Source of the DNA: Anaerolineaceae bacterium
GTDB lineage: Bacteria; Chloroflexota; Anaerolineae; Anaerolineales; Anaerolineaceae
Direction: 5' to 3'
Assembly: GCA_017417055.1 (NCBI GenBank)
Contig: JAFPZX010000099.1
Coordinates: 1-37,515, forward strand
Length of the DNA: 37,515 bases
Shown here: positions 33,560 through 37,515 of the stretch, in pieces
Layout of the letters: each line of letters begins with the position of its first letter
Numbering within the stretch: the stretch's first letter is position 1
Made by a program: the position numbers and the translations under genes
The notes under the pieces: generated by a model
What the model saw: the letters and a program-made list of their open reading frames with translations, nothing else
The model's database searches: none
What the model was told of the DNA's origin: nothing

Positions 33560-35260
33560 TTATTGAGGCAGGTCTGACATTTTTCGCGTTTTCTTGTCCT
33601 TATACATTTGCTCATCAGCACGGTGAAGAACTTCTTCCACGTTTTTGTCATTTCCCGGTTCGTAAATTGCAATTCCTTTTGAAATATTGATCTGTTCCCA
33701 TTTTTTTCCTGTTGCAGCGTTGATTTCCGATGCTTTTTGATCAAAGAGTTGCAATAATTGCTCCCGGTTCGCAAAGTCCTGTTTCTGAAGAAGGACAACA
33801 AATTCATCTCCTCCGATGCGGAAAACAGGACTGTGGGAAAACACATTGCAGATCACGGAACTGGCTGTTTTCAGATATATATCCCCGTGGTCATGACCAA
33901 ATTCATCATTGATTTGTTTCAGATTGTTGCAGTCCAAAAGAATAAGGGCAAATTTCGGCGTGTCAACTTTATTGCCCATGCGGATGGAATCATTTAGCCT
34001 TTCCGCGAAGATGTTGAACGCTGCTTTATTCTTGATCCCGGTCAAGGCGTCATTGTACGCTCGGCTGTTCAGATCGCGGATATAAAGTTTCAGCCGGTCG
34101 CGCATTTGCTGGAATGAATTGGTCAGCACGCCGACTTCATCGTTCGCGTGATAGTTCAGTGCGATGTCATAATCACCCTCAGCCAGTTTTTGTGACGCGG
34201 CGGTCAGACGCAGCAGCGGCTTGATGATGTGATCCATAAGAACTGTAACAATAGCGGTAAAGATGATCAAAATGAGTACCGCAACCAGGACGAAAATATT
34301 AATTAATTGGCGCTGATATTTCGTGATTTCCGCAACCGGTGCGGTCACGACAAGTTTCATGCCATTAGAGAGCGTAGAAAAAGAAAGCTGCCGATATTCT
34401 CCGTTGGCGTTGTAGCGAATCAATTCGCTGCCATTGTTCTTTTGTTTCAGTACGTCCAGGCTGAGCTGTTTGTCTGCATAGTCTGGTCTGCTGCCCCATC
34501 CAAAATCCGGGTGGTAGAGAACGTTCCCTTTTTCGTCCAACAGAAAAACAAAACCGGTATCATAGATTTTTACCGAAGAAATCTGTTCAACCATGGTTTC
34601 AAACAGAATGTCCATTCCGAGAACGCCGAGCAGAATATCATTTTTGTAAATCGGAGCGACATAAGAAACCGTCAGCCGTTCGTTCAGGTAGTGAGCCAGA
34701 TAAGGCCCGATCCAGATCGGTGCGCCATGCTTGATTGGGGAATAATACCAGGTAGTGTGCTCCAGATCATTCGGATCCAGGTCATGGGAACGCAGCGGCT
34801 CCTGTTCTTCGAAGTTATCTTTCTCAACTTTTGAATAGAAAAAGCCGTTTTCCGAAGAGCCAAGATCCATGTTGATACAGTAGTAATATGTGACCACGCC
34901 GGCGGAGTTGTTGGCGATGCTGGTGAAAGAGTGCATGATCTGCGTGGAATGTTCTTTCAGAAACGCGTTCAATTTTTCCATCTGTTCAGGGGAATCAGCA
35001 GCTGCGGAAATCATTTCAGCTTCCAGTTCGGTGGTTGAGTCGTTGGCGATGTTGATTGCCATGTCAACGGATTGCTGCAGGCTGTTCAGATACACATCCA
35101 GTTTTTCCTGGATGTTTTCACTCAACAGGTTCATTTTTTCAACGGAACTTTGATTGCTGATAATACCGACAAAGAAAATCCCAATCAGGCCAAGGCTCAG
35201 TATGCTGGTGAGAATTGCTGCGATTGTTACAGCTGTGATTTTAGAGCGTAGTGAATGCAT
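33560..35260 (-). CDS. Membrane diguanylate cyclase: dCACHE, HAMP, GGDEF
   Basis: A 566-residue receptor on the minus strand. A membrane helix (about 8-32) is followed by an outer double-CACHE ligand-binding domain (about 40-310, with TVSYVAPIYKNDILLGVLGM and VFLLDEKGNVLYHPDFGW), a second helix (about 325-350), a HAMP segment ending in ANDEVGVLTNSFQQM, and a GGDEF domain with intact catalytic motif FRIGGDEFVVLL (483-487) and DCNNLKQINDEFGHDHGD. It should make c-di-GMP. The position five residues upstream of GGDEF reads FSHS rather than RxxD, so product inhibition by the I-site is not expected. Start at 35260 has AGGAG seven bases upstream; an earlier ATG at 35341 has no ribosome site. It converges on the polysaccharide operon and may supply its signal. 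Confidence 0.92.
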   Translation of the reverse strand: MHSLRSKITAVTIAAILTSILSLGLIGIFFVGIISNQSSVEKMNLLSENIQEKLDVYLNSLQQSVDMAINIANDSTTELEAEMISAAADSPEQMEKLNAFLKEHSTQIMHSFTSIANNSAGVVTYYYCINMDLGSSENGFFYSKVEKDNFEEQEPLRSHDLDPNDLEHTTWYYSPIKHGAPIWIGPYLAHYLNERLTVSYVAPIYKNDILLGVLGMDILFETMVEQISSVKIYDTGFVFLLDEKGNVLYHPDFGWGSRPDYADKQLSLDVLKQKNNGSELIRYNANGEYRQLSFSTLSNGMKLVVTAPVAEITKYQRQLINIFVLVAVLILIIFTAIVTVLMDHIIKPLLRLTAASQKLAEGDYDIALNYHANDEVGVLTNSFQQMRDRLKLYIRDLNSRAYNDALTGIKNKAAFNIFAERLNDSIRMGNKVDTPKFALILLDCNNLKQINDEFGHDHGDIYLKTASSVICNVFSHSPVFRIGGDEFVVLLQKQDFANREQLLQLFDQKASEINAATGKKWEQINISKGIAIYEPGNDKNVEEVLHRADEQMYKDKKTRKMSDLPQ

Positions 35261-35364
35261 TCCGACTCCTGCCAAAATATGAGTTTTCCTAATTCGCAGC
35301 TGTTCACAACTGAGACAAAGCGAAATGTTTTGTTGACTCATTTTGAATAGCTGCTATAAATTGT

Positions 35365-35392
35365 TTGACATAAATTCATTATTAAATATAGC
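35365..35392 (+). promoter_or_regulatory. Candidate promoter toward the T-box region
   Basis: TTGACA (35365-35370), a 16-base spacer and TATAGC (35387-35392) point to the right, about 165 bases before the T-box leader. A closer alternative for the leader is listed at 35542. The region 35261-35555 has no gene and is AT-rich. Confidence 0.4.
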
Positions 35393-35541
35393 ATATTTCA
35401 TTATTTTCTGGAAGAAATACAAAGAAAAAACATTTCGGATAATCGATTAATCAGTTCACTGTGATTCATGCATCAGGCAATATTAATCAACGTTTTCCTA
35501 ACTTATCGTCATTGAATTTTCATGGAAAACGGTTTCCGTTG

Positions 35542-35547
35542 TATAAT
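35542..35547 (+). promoter_or_regulatory. -10 box of the T-box leader transcript
   Basis: A perfect TATAAT would start transcription near 35554, exactly where the T-box structure appears to begin. The matching -35 is weak (TTCATG at 35519-35524). Just upstream, GGAAAACGGTTTCC (35524-35537) is a near-palindrome that might be an operator. Confidence 0.5.
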
Positions 35548-35555
35548 TCCAAACC

Positions 35556-35806
35556 GAAAGGCAGTGACGGAGAAAAGTACGCTGCAACGCGCAGACAGGG
35601 ACGGTGAGGGCAGAAGACTGAGACCCTCCCGATGAAAGCAGCAGCCGAAGTTCGCTCCAGAGCCGCCCGGGGGAACCCTTTACAAGGCAGTAGTTCGGGC
35701 CGTGGATCAGCGTTAATGATGAATGAGCGGGTCTGTTTGTTTCGGACAGATCAATCAGGGTGGTACCGCGGAATTTTTCGTCCCTCAGTTTTTGAGGGAT
35801 TTTTTG
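35556..35806 (+). ncRNA. T-box leader (tRNA-Phe type) with terminator, upstream of pheS
   Basis: The diagnostic T-box sequence AGGGTGGTACCGCG is at 35757-35770. Upstream is a long GC-rich structured region consistent with Stem I (GGAGAAAAGTAC near the start). A TTC at 35651-35653 within GAAGTTCGCTCC is a good candidate for the Phe specifier codon, in keeping with pheST downstream. The terminator is TCCCTCA (35781-35787) against TGAGGGA (35793-35799) followed by six Ts; the antiterminator would form from the T-box sequence when uncharged tRNA binds. Unusually, a small antitoxin-like gene lies between this leader and pheS. The T-box identity is firm; the specifier placement is a judgement without folding. 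Confidence 0.9.
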
Positions 35807-35884
35807 TTAAATCTTGTCAGAGGTTAAAAGCCGCAGAATTTTGTTTCATGCTATGATACAATTATGAAACAGGGAGGGATAAAA

Positions 35885-36103
35885 ATGGTTACAACTACAG
35901 CAATGGAATTAGAAAATAATATTTCGCAACATCTAAATCTTATGATTGCCGGAAATGAAATTGCAATAACTGTTAACGGAAATGAAATCGGCCGTTTTAT
36001 CCCAAAAGTTTCCCGTTTTGGCGCTTGCAAGGATATGTTTACAATTCCACCGGAATACTTCAATGAATGGGATAACGAAATAGCGGAAATGTTTGAAGAA
36101 TGA
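35885..36103 (+). CDS. Orphan Phd/YefM-like antitoxin
   Basis: A 72-residue protein resembling type II antitoxins of the prevent-host-death family: an N-terminal DNA-binding fold with TAMELENNISQHLNLMIAG, then EIAITVNGNEIGRFIPK, and an acidic C-terminal tail (FNEWDNEIAEMFEE) of the sort that binds and neutralises a toxin. Start is ATG 35885, with AGGGAGGGA at 35871-35879. No intact toxin follows. An ATG overlaps its stop (36100, the usual toxin position), but that frame ends after 18 codons, and another frame looks like a PIN-toxin C-terminus. It sits between the Phe T-box and pheS, so it should be cotranscribed with pheS unless it has its own promoter (a weak TATGAT at 35852). Confidence 0.7.
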   Translation: MVTTTAMELENNISQHLNLMIAGNEIAITVNGNEIGRFIPKVSRFGACKDMFTIPPEYFNEWDNEIAEMFEE

Positions 36104-36164
36104 AATTATCAGTACAGATTCAAAATTGGTTCAATATGCAGAAGCATGTCTTCTGAAAGTATAA
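36084..36164 (+). pseudogene. Possible remnant of a PIN-domain (VapC-like) toxin C-terminus
   Basis: In the frame one base after the antitoxin frame, the reading is open from 36084 to TAA at 36162 and gives EIISTDSKLVQYAEACLLKV, which resembles the last strand and helix of PIN toxins (pattern ITxDxxFxxYAxxxGLKV, with the fourth acidic residue). An ATGA overlap with the antitoxin stop supplies a normal toxin start, in a different frame. This fits an internal deletion of the toxin gene. The match is short and rests on pattern recognition only. Confidence 0.35.
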
Positions 36165-36180
36165 AAATAAGGAATAAATA

Positions 36181-37221
36181 ATGGCAGATCTTAATTTATT
36201 TGAAGCACTTACTGTGTTCGAGATCGAATCACTGAAGGCTTTGGATGATGCTTTGGATGAAGGAAGCCTGCAGCAGTGGAAAACACAGCGGCTCGGCAAG
36301 ACCTCCGTCGTACAGCAGGTCTTCAGCAAAATGAAGGAAGCCTCGAAAGAGGACCGTCCGAAGCTGGGGCAGGCGGCGAACAAAGTCCGTCAGCACCTGG
36401 AAGAGGCCCTTGAAGCCCGTCACGCAGCCCTGCATGAAAAGGCTCTGGCAGCTTCCCTGGAACGGGAAAAACTGGACATCACCCTCCCCGGACGCCGTCC
36501 GAATCCCGGACGGATGCACCCGGCTACCCAGAACATGCGCGAGATCCTCGATGTTCTGGCGCACATGGGCTTCCAGACCTTCCGCACCCCGGAAGTGGAA
36601 ACCGACGAATACAACTTCGAACTCCTGAACATCCCGCACTACCATCCGGCGCGTGACATGCAGGACACCTTCTACACCACCGACCCGAACGTGGTGCTGC
36701 GCACGCACACCTCCCCGGGGCAGATCCATTCCATGCGCAAGTTCGCACCGAACCCGATCCGCGTGGCACTGCCGGGCATGTGCTTCCGCTATGAACAGAT
36801 CAGCGCCCGTCACGAGATCCAGTTCAATCAAATCGAACTGCTGGTCGTCGGTCACAACATCACCTTCGGCGATGTCAAAGGCACACTGGACGACTTCGCC
36901 AAGCGGATGTTCGGTGAAAACGTCCGCACCCGCTTCCGCCCGTCCTACTTCCCCTTCACTGAACCGAGCGCGGAAATGGACGTGGAATGTTTCCTTTGCG
37001 GCGGCAAAGGCTGCAACATGTGCAAAGGTTCCGGTTGGCTTGAGATCCTTGGCTGCGGTATGATCCATCCGGTCGTCCTGCAGAATGGAGGCTATGACCC
37101 GAACGAATTTTCCGGCTGGGCTGCCGGGATGGGACCGGAACGTATCACCATCCTCCGTCATCATGTGGATGACATCCGCAATTTCTGGGGCAATGACATT
37201 CGATTTTTGGAGCAGTTCTGA
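36181..37221 (+). CDS. pheS: Phenylalanyl-tRNA synthetase alpha subunit
   Basis: A 346-residue class II synthetase subunit that, with PheT as an alpha2-beta2 tetramer, charges tRNA-Phe. The N-terminal coiled coil (about 1-90) precedes the catalytic core: HPATQNMREILDVLAHMGFQ, motif 2 as VALPGMCFRYEQISARHEIQ with a normal Arg, FNQIELLVV, and the terminal motif 3 GMGPERITILRHHVDDIR. RFRPSYFPFTEPSAEMDV contains the Phe-specific FPFTEPS. Residues about 271-283 carry four Cys in CFLCGGKGCNMCKGSGW, a metal-site-like insert I associate with Chloroflexota and some other phyla. AAGGAAT precedes the ATG. The gene is clearly more GC-rich and codon-biased than the region before it, as expected for high expression. 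Regulation is probably by the T-box leader at 35556. Confidence 0.97.
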   Translation: MADLNLFEALTVFEIESLKALDDALDEGSLQQWKTQRLGKTSVVQQVFSKMKEASKEDRPKLGQAANKVRQHLEEALEARHAALHEKALAASLEREKLDITLPGRRPNPGRMHPATQNMREILDVLAHMGFQTFRTPEVETDEYNFELLNIPHYHPARDMQDTFYTTDPNVVLRTHTSPGQIHSMRKFAPNPIRVALPGMCFRYEQISARHEIQFNQIELLVVGHNITFGDVKGTLDDFAKRMFGENVRTRFRPSYFPFTEPSAEMDVECFLCGGKGCNMCKGSGWLEILGCGMIHPVVLQNGGYDPNEFSGWAAGMGPERITILRHHVDDIRNFWGNDIRFLEQF

Positions 37222-37515
37222 TGAATATACCTCTTTCATGGCTTAAAGATTATGTTGATGTGAACCTTCCGCTCGAGGAGATCGCCCGCGTTTTGACTAT
37301 GAGCGGTCTGGAAGTGGATGAGGTCGAACTGATCGGTCTGCAGGGACCGGACAATGACAAACACGGTTTCAAATTCGAAGGCCTTTCCTGGCCGGAGGAT
37401 AAATTTGTCGTCGCGGAGATCAGTGAAGTCAACCAGCTTCCGGACGCGGATAAACTGACGCTCTGACAGCTGGATGACGGGACCGGTGAGCAAACCATCC
37501 TCTGCGGCGCCCCGA
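37221..37515 (+). pseudogene. pheT: Phenylalanyl-tRNA synthetase beta subunit, 5' part, interrupted by in-frame TGA
   Basis: The frame starts at ATG 37221, sharing one base with the pheS stop. It gives MNIPLSWLKDYVDVNLPLEE, the usual N-terminus of PheT, then the tRNA-binding (EMAP/OB-like) domain with KFVVAEISEVNQLPDADKL. At 37464-37466 a TGA interrupts it, yet the same frame continues with QLDDGTGEQTILCGAP, which is also typical PheT, up to the window end. In other PheT proteins the interrupted position is normally Cys (pattern ADKL-xxC-xVDxG), so one base change from TGC or TGT explains it. PheT is essential, so a sequencing or assembly error is the most likely cause. A real nonsense mutation or recoding is less likely. 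The gene is incomplete at the window edge. Confidence 0.85.

Noticed and set aside
36229-37239. A long open frame on the minus strand opposite pheS
   Set aside because: It is the mirror of a GC-rich, codon-biased gene; the protein has no recognisable domain and there is no ribosome site or promoter. pheS on the other strand is certain.
37464-37515. Selenocysteine at the pheT TGA
   Set aside because: No convincing SECIS hairpin could be recognised after the TGA, and PheT is not a known selenoprotein; a base error is simpler. It is kept as a question in the findings rather than as a call.
1-37515. CRISPR arrays, tRNA or rRNA genes, insertion sequences
   Set aside because: No regularly spaced direct repeats, no tRNA cloverleaf with its T-arm sequence, no rRNA segments and no transposase-like proteins were seen.

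Overview
The window reads as a bacterial chromosome segment of moderate GC using the standard genetic code, since TGA, TAA and TAG all end genes. My best guess for the source is an anaerobic member of the Chloroflexota (Anaerolineae-like, possibly from a gut or sludge genome). The support is indirect: a T-box leader ahead of pheS, a cysteine-rich insert in PheS that I associate with that phylum, and a cluster combining amino-acid transport with c-di-GMP signalling. A Firmicute cannot be excluded. Almost everything is on the + strand; one gene (33560-35260) is on the - strand.

Region 1 (1-7724) covers uptake and sensing. It starts inside a polar amino-acid ABC permease, followed by its ATPase, which carries an extra C-terminal domain resembling an RsbW-type (GHKL) ATPase. 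After a gap of about 240 bp with hairpins come a secreted amino-acid-binding protein, a 1190-residue membrane receptor (ECF-S-like membrane domain, beta-propeller, Y_Y_Y domain, HD-GYP c-di-GMP phosphodiesterase) and a BMP-family binding protein. Together they look like a nutrient-sensing c-di-GMP module.

Region 2 (8096-33413) is one run of 18 tightly spaced or overlapping genes, about 25 kb, behind a promoter at 7935-7962. It encodes an apparent cellulose-like exopolysaccharide system: a GH8-like hydrolase with a thioredoxin-like domain, a processive GT2 synthase without PilZ, a BcsB-like subunit, a DUF2334 deacetylase-like protein, three GT-C-like membrane proteins, a GtrB-like polyprenyl-phosphate glycosyltransferase, an MBOAT O-acetyltransferase with an SGNH partner, a CotH-like protein, and two families of small secreted proteins. 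A membrane protein with a degenerate GGDEF domain keeps a well-placed I-site (RVED) while its catalytic motif has become DDNGS. This is the PelD arrangement, so it is the likely c-di-GMP receptor of the system. Related beta-sandwich modules recur in five of the proteins. The run ends at a strong terminator (33454-33500).

Region 3 (33560-35260, - strand) is a dCACHE-HAMP-GGDEF diguanylate cyclase convergent with the polysaccharide operon. With the HD-GYP protein it could complete a local c-di-GMP circuit.

Region 4 (35365-37515) holds a Phe-type T-box leader, an orphan Phd/YefM-like antitoxin followed by what looks like the tail of a deleted PIN toxin, pheS, and the 5' part of pheT. pheT has an in-frame TGA at a normally conserved Cys position.
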